From Opitutales bacterium (GTDB lineage: Bacteria > Verrucomicrobiota > Verrucomicrobiia > Opitutales > Oceanipulchritudinaceae), in the NCBI GenBank assembly GCA_020831485.1, contig JAFIGG010000005.1:1-64000 (forward strand): a stretch of 64,000 nucleotides of DNA, written 5' to 3'. How positions within the stretch are numbered: the first letter of the stretch is position 1; each line of letters opens with the position of its first letter. Below, piece after piece: positions 40,406-48,545 of the stretch. The notes under the pieces are model-generated. The model made no database searches and had not been told where the DNA came from. It saw nothing but the letters and a program-made list of their open reading frames with translations. Made by a program: the position numbers and the translations under genes.

Positions 40406-42142
40406 ATGAAAGTCATCTGGCGCGTATCCCAATACCTTTTTCGTTACCGGGCTTTGTTTTTGCTGACGCAATTATTTGCGATCGGCATGACACTGCTGGC
40501 AATTGCTATTCCGAAGGCGATTGAGGGCATTCTCAGCCGAGTCATGGAGACCGGTGAAATTGCCGGGCTCCTGTCCGGGGTGCTGGTGGTCGCCGCGCTG
40601 TATTTCGGCAGTGAGCTGTTCAATGGTCTGCGCATCGTGGTCAATAATGTCCTCGAACAACGGGTTTTGCTGGATATGCGCCGGGACCTGCACCAGAAGT
40701 TGCTCAACCTGCCGGTCTCTTTCTACGATCAACGCAAGAGCGGTGAGATCTCTTCGCGCGTGATTGAAGACGTTATGGCCGTCGAACGGGCACTGTTGGA
40801 CGGGACTGAAATGGGCGGCCGGGCCTTGGTGATGATTCTCGGTGTCAGTGTGGTTCTGTTTTTGACTGAGCCTTTTCTGGCCTGGTTTGTCTTTTTGCCG
40901 GTGCCCATTCTTCTGATTCTCGGTTACTTTTATGCCAAGGGTTCCCGCTATTACTGGAAGCGTGTGCGGGAAGCGGCGGGCGATCTGAACAGCCTTCTGG
41001 TTGAAGACATTCAGGGCAACCGCTTGATTCAGACCTTTGGCCTGCAGGAGCGTGAGAGCCGCCGTTTCGACGCGAAGGCCGAGTCGCTGCGCACGCGCAC
41101 CCTGGCCGCCATGTTTCGCTGGGCAACCTACAATCCGGGCACGACCTTCCTTACAAACATGGGCATTGTGGCCGTTATCGGCGTCGGCGGATATCTGCTG
41201 CTGACCCAGCCCGATCGCTTCGGCTTCCCTCAACTGGTAGCCTTTGTGCTCTATGCCAACATGCTTTACCGCCCGATCGGTGAGCTGCATGGCATCAATC
41301 ACATGCTGGCGGCGGGCAAGGCTTCGGGTGAACGGGTTTTTGAGATTCTCGATGCACGTGTGGATGTTGCCGAGGACCCGAATCCAGTCGATTTTCCGGC
41401 AGGTCCGGTGGAAATAACTTACGAGAAGGTCGGCTTCCAGTATCCGGAACGGCCGGAGATTCTCACGGATTTCAACCTCAATCTGCCTGCGGGTCGGGTA
41501 ACGGCTCTGGTCGGTCACACGGGTGCCGGCAAAAGCACGATCGCAAACCTGGCCCTGCGGGCATACGATGCAACCGATGGCGCGGTGCGTATCAATGGGA
41601 CAGACATTCGCAAAGTACGCCTGAAGGACTTGCACGAGCGGGTAGGGCACGTTGCCCAGGATCCTTTTTTGTTTGAAGGAACCGTGCTCGACAACCTGAC
41701 CCTGGCACGGGAGGATGCCACTGACGCCCAGATCGAAGCGGCGCTCAATGGAGCCTGTGCCTGGGATTTTGTCCAGAAATTGCCCGATGGCATCGATACC
41801 AACATCGGCGAAAAGGGCATCCGCCTGTCCCAGGGTGAAAAACAACGCCTGACCATTGCCCGGGTCTTATTGAAGAATCCGCCCTTTGTCATTCTGGATG
41901 AAGCAACGGCCAGTGTGGACACGATTACCGAACGTCAGATTCAGGAAGCCTTGGAGAATCTTATGCAGGCGCGCACCGTTCTCATTATCGCCCACCGCTT
42001 GTCGACGGTCCGCAAGGCCGATCAGATAGTGGTCCTTGATCAAGGCGCGATTGTTGAGCAGGGATCTCACGATGGGCTGTTGGAAAAAGATGGCTATTAC
42101 AGCCGATTGTGGAATTATCAGAACGATCTGATCCCCACCTGA
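40406..42142 (+). CDS. MsbA-like ABC exporter (fused permease-ATPase)
   Basis: 578 residues. An N-terminal six-helix exporter domain (about 15-310) with the coupling segment RRDLHQKLLNLPVSFYDQRK is followed by an ATPase domain with Walker A GHTGAGKST (about 368-376), Q-loop HVAQDPFLFEGTV, signature LSQGEKQRL, Walker B FVILDEATASVD and the H-loop IAHRL. It should work as a homodimer. Its place after polysaccharide genes suggests lipid-linked glycan or lipid A export (MsbA); multidrug export is the alternative. A 57-residue membrane protein follows 3 bases later. Confidence 0.9.
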   Translation: MKVIWRVSQYLFRYRALFLLTQLFAIGMTLLAIAIPKAIEGILSRVMETGEIAGLLSGVLVVAALYFGSELFNGLRIVVNNVLEQRVLLDMRRDLHQKLLNLPVSFYDQRKSGEISSRVIEDVMAVERALLDGTEMGGRALVMILGVSVVLFLTEPFLAWFVFLPVPILLILGYFYAKGSRYYWKRVREAAGDLNSLLVEDIQGNRLIQTFGLQERESRRFDAKAESLRTRTLAAMFRWATYNPGTTFLTNMGIVAVIGVGGYLLLTQPDRFGFPQLVAFVLYANMLYRPIGELHGINHMLAAGKASGERVFEILDARVDVAEDPNPVDFPAGPVEITYEKVGFQYPERPEILTDFNLNLPAGRVTALVGHTGAGKSTIANLALRAYDATDGAVRINGTDIRKVRLKDLHERVGHVAQDPFLFEGTVLDNLTLAREDATDAQIEAALNGACAWDFVQKLPDGIDTNIGEKGIRLSQGEKQRLTIARVLLKNPPFVILDEATASVDTITERQIQEALENLMQARTVLIIAHRLSTVRKADQIVVLDQGAIVEQGSHDGLLEKDGYYSRLWNYQNDLIPT

Positions 42143-42145
42143 TTT

Positions 42146-42319
42146 ATGAAGCAGCAAGCACGAATACTCGCTATTTGTTCAGCCATCGCCCTGGTTGTCG
42201 CACCTATCGTCGCAATGGCGGGTGCCTTTGAAATCAACTTCCTTTTGATCGGATTGACATTGTTCATCGCAGGTGCATTGGGCCTTTACGCCAGCATGCG
42301 TCGGCTCGGCGATGATTAA
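42146..42319 (+). CDS. 57-residue two-helix membrane protein
   Basis: A short frame from ATG 42146 to TAA 42319, 3 bases after the ABC exporter stop. It begins MKQQARILAICSAIALVV, and the rest forms two hydrophobic helices (about 7-25 and 31-48) ending in MRRLGDD: a basic N-terminus, hairpin membrane topology and a charged tail. No family recognised. Position, regular membrane pattern and lack of any competing frame argue that it is real and translationally linked to the exporter, perhaps as a small regulatory subunit. Confidence 0.6.
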   Translation: MKQQARILAICSAIALVVAPIVAMAGAFEINFLLIGLTLFIAGALGLYASMRRLGDD

Positions 42320-42426
42320 AGGCAGCGGAGGCAATCAGTTGCCTCTACAAGAAAGGAGCTCCGAGACCTGGCATTGAACCGGTCCGGGAGCTCCCTTGGC
42401 AGAAAGCTTTGGCTGCCAGTGTAGGT

Positions 42427-43404
42427 CTACTGCACTTTAGCTCGAAGACCGTTCCATGTCTCGGCAGGCAGCTTTGCGCCAATCGTGGATACAACGGCTG
42501 CACCCAGTAAGGCTCCATAGTGTGCGCAGACTTCCGGCGTGCGCCCGCGCAGGCGGCCGAAAAGGAAGCCTGCCGCCCAGTAATCGCCGGCGCCTGTTGT
42601 ATCAACGGCTTTGATACCTTGGATCGCCTGGGTGTGAATGACTTTTTCGTCGCTTGCAATCCACGCGCCATCCTTGCCAACCTTGACAGCCGCGACGTCC
42701 ACATACTTGCCAAGCAACTGCGCATGCACCTCTGGCTTGGAAACACTGTCCTGGGCGAAGGCTTTGGCTTCATCTTCATTGGCAAAGACCAGGTCGATAT
42801 ATTCGCTGAGGATTTCAGGTAAGCTGTCCCGGGAAGCCTCGACGACTTCGAAGGAAGCCAAGTCCAGACTGATGGTGCAGCCGGCGGCTTTGGCTTGTTT
42901 CAAAACAGCCAGCATCAGGTCGCGGTTGAAGAGTAGATAGCCTTCAACGTGAACGTGCTTAACCTTGGCGAAATCCTCTGGCTTGACCTCTTCTGGTGCC
43001 AAAGTCATTGCGGCGCCGAGGTCCGTGCGCATAGTGCGCTCGGAATCGGGAGTGATCAGAGAAACGCAGCGGCCATTGGCCTGGTCTCCAACCTTGAAAC
43101 GGCTGCCGTCACCGCCAGCGTTTACAAAGGCCTCGCGGTAGAAACTGCCGTATGAGTCATTTCCGATCTTTCCGAGGAAAGCAGTTTTCGCTCCCAATTC
43201 CGCCAAGGCAAAAGTGGTGTTGCCGGAAGATCCCCCGGCAGCCTGAACGGCGTTGCCTTTGAGTTTGGATACCAACTGATCCAGTTGGTCGGCGTTTACG
43301 AGGACCATGCCTCCTTTGTCTCCGTCGATCTGTGCGACAAATGATTCGTCAACTTCGGCGAGAATGTCGACGACTGGTGATCCTATTCCTAAGATATCTA
43401 TCAT
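42427..43404 (-). CDS. Adenosine kinase-like PfkB/ribokinase family kinase
   Basis: 325 residues. AAGGSSGNTTFALAELGAKT followed by AFLGKIGNDSYG (about 56-87) is the first PfkB signature in the form typical of adenosine kinases. DTTGAGDYWAAGFLFG (about 269-284) holds the catalytic Asp and anion hole. It should phosphorylate adenosine or a related nucleoside or sugar with ATP. It shares the strand with the DUF6941 gene just upstream (3 bases). Substrate not proven. Confidence 0.85.
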   Translation of the reverse strand: MIDILGIGSPVVDILAEVDESFVAQIDGDKGGMVLVNADQLDQLVSKLKGNAVQAAGGSSGNTTFALAELGAKTAFLGKIGNDSYGSFYREAFVNAGGDGSRFKVGDQANGRCVSLITPDSERTMRTDLGAAMTLAPEEVKPEDFAKVKHVHVEGYLLFNRDLMLAVLKQAKAAGCTISLDLASFEVVEASRDSLPEILSEYIDLVFANEDEAKAFAQDSVSKPEVHAQLLGKYVDVAAVKVGKDGAWIASDEKVIHTQAIQGIKAVDTTGAGDYWAAGFLFGRLRGRTPEVCAHYGALLGAAVVSTIGAKLPAETWNGLRAKVQ

Positions 43405-43407
43405 AAT

Positions 43408-43794
43408 TTATGGATGGTTGACCCCGAGGTTTGTTACGAGAATGGGGTCATTATCAATCTCAACCGTCACCACATAATTTCCAGCAGCGGTGAACGGGAG
43501 ATTTCGAATTTCATTTATAAGGTTAATCTTGTGCAGGGGGTTCTTCGATTCAAATTCCCGCTCAAGAATTTTTTGCGAACTCTCCATATCCGGACCAAAT
43601 GTGATCCGCAGCTGATGTTTCCCGGGCTTGACATCGGTCAGGGTGAGAAACCAGACCATGCGCGGGTGTTTGGCTGGGAATTGGCGAACACGGATATTGG
43701 AGAAGCAGCCCATGATGTAGTGCTTCCCGGTAGCCGGGTCGATGTGAACCGAGTCACACATCAACCAGCATAAAACTTGTGGTTTGACTGCCAT
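43408..43794 (-). CDS. DUF6941 family protein
   Basis: 128 residues from ATG 43794 (MAVKPQVLCWLMCDSVHIDP). The pattern of an N-terminal CDSVHIDPATGKHYIMGCFS, followed by FLTLTDVKPGKHQLRITF and a last strand pair, matches the small beta-sandwich family DUF6941. No function is known. The stop is 3 bases before the adenosine-kinase-like gene, so both are probably on one transcript. The upstream extension to 43845 lacks protein-like features. Confidence 0.65.
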   Translation of the reverse strand: MAVKPQVLCWLMCDSVHIDPATGKHYIMGCFSNIRVRQFPAKHPRMVWFLTLTDVKPGKHQLRITFGPDMESSQKILEREFESKNPLHKINLINEIRNLPFTAAGNYVVTVEIDNDPILVTNLGVNHP

Positions 43795-43880
43795 GGCAGC
43801 AATCTGCCAGCTCGCTGAAGATTGCCAAGGGTAAAAAGATTGCAATTGAGTTTCAGCCTGAACCCGTGCAAGGTTCCGAG

Positions 43881-44723
43881 ATGCTGAGCAGTAGTTTCTG
43901 GACAGAGCCGTATCGGATCGGGGAAGTGAGTTTCACTCCGCTATCGCTCTTGATTGGGTTTACTTTGTTGACCGTCCTGGTTCTGGTTCAGGCACTGATC
44001 AAGCGCTTGCTCACACACCGGGTGTTTCCTCGTTTCGGAATTCAACTGGGACTTGCGAATGCCTATGCCACCTTGCTCGGCTATGCAGTCCTGATCATTG
44101 GTTTAACCGTCATCACTCCTGTGGCCCTTCAGGGAATCAACTGGGCGACCTTCTCGGTGATGCTGGGTGCGATCTCTTTTGGCGTGGGCTTTGGATTGCG
44201 CAATGTGGCGGACAACTTTGTCAGTGGGCTGATCATCCTGCTGGAGAGGCCAATCAAGGTCGGCGACCGGGTCGACGTGGACGGCTACGAGGGCGTTATC
44301 GTGAATATTCTGGCTCGCAGCACTACCATTCGGACCAATGACAACATCGACGTCATTATTCCAAATTCCCGCTTTATATCCGAGTCGGTGACCAATTGGA
44401 GCCACAACGATGACAAGGTCCGCTTTAAGATGCCGATTGGCGTGCACTACAAAAGCGATCCCTTTGAAGTTGAGAAAGTTCTCTTGCAAGCAGCGAACCA
44501 GTGTCCGGATGTTTTGCCACAACCCGCTCCCTCCGTGCGCTTCATCGCGTTTGGGGATTCATCCTTGAATTTTGAGTTGCGTGTCTGGAGCACTTCATTG
44601 ATGCACAAGCCACGGGCATTTATCAGCCAGGTCAATTTTACAGTCTGGAAACATCTGCGGGACGCAGGCATCCAGGTGCCTTATCCGCAACGAGACCTCT
44701 ACATTAAGGAAATGCCGAAATGA
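43881..44723 (+). CDS. Mechanosensitive channel, MscS family (second copy)
   Basis: 280 residues from ATG 43881; a GTG at 43866 is an alternative. Two or three membrane segments lead to the pore helix WATFSVMLGAISFGVGFGLR followed by NVADNFVSG (about 97-125), with the Gly/Ala-rich face replaced by a GxxxFGVGFG pattern as in the YnaI/MscK-like branch. The beta domain follows (KVGDRVDVDGYEGVIVNILA, IPNSRF). The stop overlaps the ATG of the next gene (ATGA). It releases osmolytes on hypo-osmotic shock; distinct from the copy at 4733 in its pore sequence. Confidence 0.88.
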   Translation: MLSSSFWTEPYRIGEVSFTPLSLLIGFTLLTVLVLVQALIKRLLTHRVFPRFGIQLGLANAYATLLGYAVLIIGLTVITPVALQGINWATFSVMLGAISFGVGFGLRNVADNFVSGLIILLERPIKVGDRVDVDGYEGVIVNILARSTTIRTNDNIDVIIPNSRFISESVTNWSHNDDKVRFKMPIGVHYKSDPFEVEKVLLQAANQCPDVLPQPAPSVRFIAFGDSSLNFELRVWSTSLMHKPRAFISQVNFTVWKHLRDAGIQVPYPQRDLYIKEMPK

Positions 44724-46081
44724 AACGCAGCCGACTGACACCACTTGCGCTGGGGCTAACCTGGTTATTTTCTCTGGGGCTGGTTTTTGTGCTGGGCCTG
44801 TTTCTGGCCTTTGCCTTTCACCTGGACCCCGACCATAGCCGTGACGACGACAGTCTGGAGTTGCGGCAGTTGGGCATCGTGATCGAGCGCCTGCTGGATG
44901 AACCGCTGGACTATGGAGAGATGATGTCGATGGCGAATCGGGATCGCTTTCCCGATCAGCTGGAGCGTGCCTTGACGATCCTTCTGAACGAACACGGGGT
45001 CTTTCGGCGCGAGCGTAGCCTGGAATACATCGCTGAAGGTGTCCCGGCGCGTAAACGGATTTCCGGGGTGCAGTTTCTTCTGGATCAGCCCTCCAGCGTG
45101 AATCGCGACATGGCCCTGCGAATCTTTTTTGAGCAATGGGGGCGTACGGACGGCCGCAGCGCGCTGGCGATGGCCAACCGGGTGGAAGACCCGTTTGAGC
45201 GGGAACCCTACATAAACGCAGTGCTGGCGGGCTGGGGGCAGACTCGTCCTCGTGACGCCTGGCAATGGCTGCGTCAGAATGAAGGTGCAGAAGCCGGGAC
45301 ACGGATGACTGAATTGATCTGGCAGATTACCCGCTACCATCCGGACGATGCGCTGTCGATGTTGCACCAGCTGCCGGAAGACCACCGGGTTGCAGACGCG
45401 GCCTGGCTTTCCTTTGCCGATGGATTGATGCAGGCGTTGCCGCCGGAGGATGCATTGAATTGGGTAGGTGAATTACCTTCGGGTTGGTTGCAGCTTGAAA
45501 TGGTTCGCATGGTGGGCGAAGCCATGAGCGCGCGCTCCCCCCGGGCAGCCCTTGTCTGGATTGAAGATGAGGCACCGGAAGGGCTGGCGGAAATTCTCAC
45601 GGAAACTGTGGTTCGGAGCTGGGCTCAGGACGAACCGGAGGCGGTCATGAACTGGTTGGAGCGAAGCCCCGCTGGAGCCGAGCGCAGGGCAATGATTCAA
45701 TTGGCCGCCGATAGTTGGGTTTCCGCCCGCGGCCCCGTGCCTCTCTCGCAGTGGCTGAACTCTCAGCCGGCAAGTTCCGACTGGGACGCGGCCATCGAAG
45801 TATTGGTGGTCGAAGTCATGGACCGGAATCCGCAGGCAGCCTTGAGCTGGGCACAGGTGATCAGCAATCCGGACAGCCGTGTGTATTATGAAATGCTGGT
45901 TGCCCGCAGTTGGATTTTGCGCGATCCGGACACGGCGCTTGCGGCACTGGAGGAGCAGTTGTCCACTGAAGAAGCCCGCGCTTTAGTTCTCGGGCGTATC
46001 TCGACTCCCGTGGAATCCGAAGTGCTGCCGAGTATGGACCCGGAATACACCATTGAGCTGGAAGAGCCTGAGGTGGATTAA
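44720..46081 (+). CDS. Membrane-anchored repeat protein of unknown function
   Basis: 453 residues. One N-terminal membrane helix (LALGLTWLFSLGLVFVLGLF, about 9-29) is followed by about eleven helical repeats of 30-35 residues with a recurring RSPRAALVWIEDEAP / DEPEAVMNWLERSP / RNPQAALSWAQVI core (A-x-x-W at fixed spacing). The product looks like an alpha-solenoid scaffold facing the periplasm. Similar repeat proteins are widespread in Verrucomicrobiota without assigned function. It is translationally coupled to the MscS gene upstream (ATGA), so a functional link with the channel is possible. Confidence 0.65.
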   Translation: MKRSRLTPLALGLTWLFSLGLVFVLGLFLAFAFHLDPDHSRDDDSLELRQLGIVIERLLDEPLDYGEMMSMANRDRFPDQLERALTILLNEHGVFRRERSLEYIAEGVPARKRISGVQFLLDQPSSVNRDMALRIFFEQWGRTDGRSALAMANRVEDPFEREPYINAVLAGWGQTRPRDAWQWLRQNEGAEAGTRMTELIWQITRYHPDDALSMLHQLPEDHRVADAAWLSFADGLMQALPPEDALNWVGELPSGWLQLEMVRMVGEAMSARSPRAALVWIEDEAPEGLAEILTETVVRSWAQDEPEAVMNWLERSPAGAERRAMIQLAADSWVSARGPVPLSQWLNSQPASSDWDAAIEVLVVEVMDRNPQAALSWAQVISNPDSRVYYEMLVARSWILRDPDTALAALEEQLSTEEARALVLGRISTPVESEVLPSMDPEYTIELEEPEVD

Positions 46082-46110
46082 GGCAAGCCTGACAGGTCGC
46101 TCATGCAAGC

Positions 46111-47253
46111 TCAATAGCGCCGCATGTCGGGCTCGATTTCGTTTGCCCAGGCATCAATGCCACCACTCATGCTTTGGGCCTTCTCGAATCCCCATTGGCG
46201 CAGATATTGGGTAGCCCGCAGGCTGCGCATGCCGTGGTGGCAGTAAACCACCAGTGGCTGACTCTTATCCAGTTCCGTGAGCCGGTGTGGGATTTCCTTC
46301 ATCGGGATGGGATGAGCGCCTTCGATCTTGCAGATATCGCGTTCAAAGGCCTCGCGGACATCGAGCAGATGAGCGCCGGCATCACGTTTTCGTTTGGATT
46401 CAGCAACGCTGATTTCCATTGGTAATTCAGAATCACTCATAGGTTTGGGTTCGGGCACTTCGCAGGCCCATTCATAGTTTTCCGCTTGAATGGATTGGAT
46501 GCCCGCATGCTCTCCGCAGAGCGGGCAGTCGGGATCGGGTTTGATGGAAACTTCCTGAAAGCGGGTGCGCAGCGCATCGTAGACCAGAAGGCGACCCAGG
46601 GGTGCTTTGCCGCAGCGGGTAATCCACTTGATGGCTTCCATCGCCTGGAGCGAGCCAATGATGCCCGGCAAGGCACCCAGGACGCCGGCTTCCGCACAGT
46701 TTGGCACGGTGCCCGGCTCAGGCATTTGAGGGAACAGGCAACGGTAGCAGGGGGAACCTTCGGCGGGATGGAAAACGGTCAGCTGTCCTTCGAATTGGAA
46801 AATGCTGCCGTAAACCAGCGGTTTGCCGGCAAAGTAGGCCGCGTCGTTGTTCAGGTAACGGGTGGGGAAATTGTCGCTGCCGTCTACGATGATATCGTAT
46901 TCGCGAAATAGATCGACTGCGTTGTCCACCGTGACGCCTTCCGCATGGGCACGGATTTCAATCTCCGGGTTGACGCTCTGCAGGCGCTCGCGCGCACTAT
47001 CGATCTTGGGACGACCGACAGACTCTGTGCCGTGTAGCACCTGGCGGTGCAGATTCGTCAGGTCGACTTTGTCGAAATCACAGATACCCAGGGTCCCGAC
47101 TCCAGCCGCTGCCAGATATAGGCTTGCCGGACTGCCGAGGCCGCCCATGCCGATAACAAGCACCCTGGACCGTTTGAGACGGTCCTGGCCTTCGGTGCCA
47201 AAATCCGGGAGTATTATCTGCCGACTGTATCGCGTCGCTTCTTCAGGTGTCAT
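46111..47253 (-). CDS. moeB: MoeB/ThiF adenylyltransferase with C-terminal rhodanese (MoeZ/MOCS3-like)
   Basis: 380 residues. The E1-like domain has GMGGLGS (35-41), the zinc cysteines C169, C172, C243 and C246, and the catalytic C186 in VPNCAEAGVLG. The rhodanese domain (about 280-380) has the active-site C338 in YCHHGMRS. It adenylates the C-terminal Gly of a ubiquitin-like sulfur carrier (MoaD or ThiS) and can pass persulfide sulfur to it, serving molybdopterin, thiamine or tRNA thiolation. No MoaD or ThiS gene is nearby, so the pathway is open. It lies 8 bases downstream of lexA. Confidence 0.9.
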   Translation of the reverse strand: MTPEEATRYSRQIILPDFGTEGQDRLKRSRVLVIGMGGLGSPASLYLAAAGVGTLGICDFDKVDLTNLHRQVLHGTESVGRPKIDSARERLQSVNPEIEIRAHAEGVTVDNAVDLFREYDIIVDGSDNFPTRYLNNDAAYFAGKPLVYGSIFQFEGQLTVFHPAEGSPCYRCLFPQMPEPGTVPNCAEAGVLGALPGIIGSLQAMEAIKWITRCGKAPLGRLLVYDALRTRFQEVSIKPDPDCPLCGEHAGIQSIQAENYEWACEVPEPKPMSDSELPMEISVAESKRKRDAGAHLLDVREAFERDICKIEGAHPIPMKEIPHRLTELDKSQPLVVYCHHGMRSLRATQYLRQWGFEKAQSMSGGIDAWANEIEPDMRRY

Positions 47254-47261
47254 TCCCTCTA

Positions 47262-47897
47262 TTAAAGATGGCGAACCACCGCGCGCGCAACCCCTTGGAT
47301 CACTAATTCTGAAACTGGATACAATTCCGGGTAGTCGGGGTTCTCCGCCTTGAGGTATGGGGAGTCGTCCGAGCGCTGAATAAAACGTTTCAGGGTGGTT
47401 TCACCGTCGATCAGAGCCGCGACGATATCCCGATCCCGGGGTAGGCATTGCTCAATGATTACCGTGTCCCCGTCATGGATGCCCGCATTGACCATGCTCT
47501 CTCCGCGCACACGAAGGGCAAAGGAGCGCCGTGAGTGACGGATTCCGGCAGTTTCCGCGTCGATTTGCATGCGGCCGATCTCGCCACCTGTCTCAACCCC
47601 GTCCGGATATCCCGCCGCGATAGCGCCATAAAGTGGAATGTCGATTACATTGATTGCGTTGGCAGGAATGGAGTCGTCTTCGAGCTCGCAATTGATGCGG
47701 AAGGTTCGCGCCTGTCCGGCAACCCGACTGATGTAACCCTTCTTCTCCAGCGCCCGAAGGTGCCCCATAACGGCGTTGGTACTCTTAAAACCGAAGTGCC
47801 GTTCGATTTCCCGGAAGCTCGGCCAAGTGCCGTTTTCCCGCATATGCAACTGGATATATCCCAGCACTTCTTCCTGCCGATACGTCAATGCCTTCAT
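47262..47897 (-). CDS. lexA: SOS repressor LexA
   Basis: 211 residues from ATG 47897; a TTG at 47906 would start within the promoter. The winged helix (about 1-65) has the recognition segment FREIERHFGFKSTNAVMGHL. Self-cleavage site A95-G96 (IAAGYPDG), Ser134 (RGESMVNAG) and Lys170 (TTLKRF) complete the catalytic set. RecA filaments trigger self-cleavage and SOS induction. A palindrome overlaps its own promoter, pointing to autoregulation. moeB follows 8 bases on. Confidence 0.95.
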   Translation of the reverse strand: MKALTYRQEEVLGYIQLHMRENGTWPSFREIERHFGFKSTNAVMGHLRALEKKGYISRVAGQARTFRINCELEDDSIPANAINVIDIPLYGAIAAGYPDGVETGGEIGRMQIDAETAGIRHSRRSFALRVRGESMVNAGIHDGDTVIIEQCLPRDRDIVAALIDGETTLKRFIQRSDDSPYLKAENPDYPELYPVSELVIQGVARAVVRHL

Positions 47898-47907
47898 GGT
47901 AGCCAAA

Positions 47908-47937
47908 CGTATACAATGTATAGTTGTTCACCGTCAA
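47908..47937 (-). promoter_or_regulatory. lexA: lexA promoter with overlapping palindromic operator
   Basis: On the minus strand TTGACG (47937-47932) and TATACG (47913-47908) are 18 bases apart, ending 10 bases before the ATG. The palindrome TATACA-T-TGTATA (47910-47922) covers the spacer end and the -10, where a repressor would block RNA polymerase. This is likely the LexA box in this organism; its sequence differs from the E. coli CTGT-N8-ACAG and from a TGTTC-type box. Confidence 0.65.
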
Positions 47938-48018
47938 GCGGAAAGATTGGATAATTGGAGTAGTGGATGGATGGAGGGGTGGAAGATGGGATTCTACCTT
48001 CGGGAGCACTTTGAAGAC

Positions 48019-48405
48019 TTATAACCGCGCTCGAATTCTGTCGTAGAATTGACGGGAGAGGGTTTCGTCGCCAAATATACCCACGCGGATGGACAGGTTG
48101 GTGGTACGGTCGGTTGCGTGCTTGAGGTTGACTTCCACTTTACGGTCTGTGGCGGTTCGGAAAATGTATTTTGCGGAGGTCTGATCCTTGGCGTCGGAGA
48201 CAGCGATCAGCTCCAGATCGCGTGCGGCCCGCTGGACTGCGTTGCCTGTGCGGTCAATGTTGGATTCAACAACCGCCTGCAAATCGCCACGGATGTAGGC
48301 CACCGTCCCTGCCGCCGCGCCACCGGCCAGCACAGCAACACAGCCAGTAAGGCTGAGCATTGTGAGAAGGAGTGATAGCTGAGTCAGAGCGGACGAGGTT
48401 TTCAT
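48019..48405 (-). CDS. DUF3568 family lipoprotein
   Basis: 128 residues from ATG 48405. Signal with lipobox LTGC (Cys22), then AVLAGGAAAGTVAYIRGDLQ and TDRTTNLSIRVGIFGDETLS, the two conserved blocks of DUF3568. Probably a periplasmic or outer-membrane lipoprotein; no function is known. It is followed after about 120 bases by lexA on the same strand and is divergent from the DmpA-type peptidase gene. Confidence 0.75.
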   Translation of the reverse strand: MKTSSALTQLSLLLTMLSLTGCVAVLAGGAAAGTVAYIRGDLQAVVESNIDRTGNAVQRAARDLELIAVSDAKDQTSAKYIFRTATDRKVEVNLKHATDRTTNLSIRVGIFGDETLSRQFYDRIRARL

Positions 48406-48545
48406 GATGAAAAATTTGTAGCCAAAGAAATTCAGTGTCAAATCCCCCGATCGGGCTTTTTGATTAATTTTGTGTAAAATTCAGGGGGTCTGTGCGGGTT
48501 TGTTTAATGAGTTGATTTGCAGGTCCTTATCCTTAGCTTGCTGGC

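Noticed and set aside
40472-41845. 457-codon minus-strand frame opposite the ABC exporter
   Set aside because: Lies wholly antisense to an exporter with intact ATPase motifs; the translation has no domain and odd composition, as expected from a codon-biased shadow frame.
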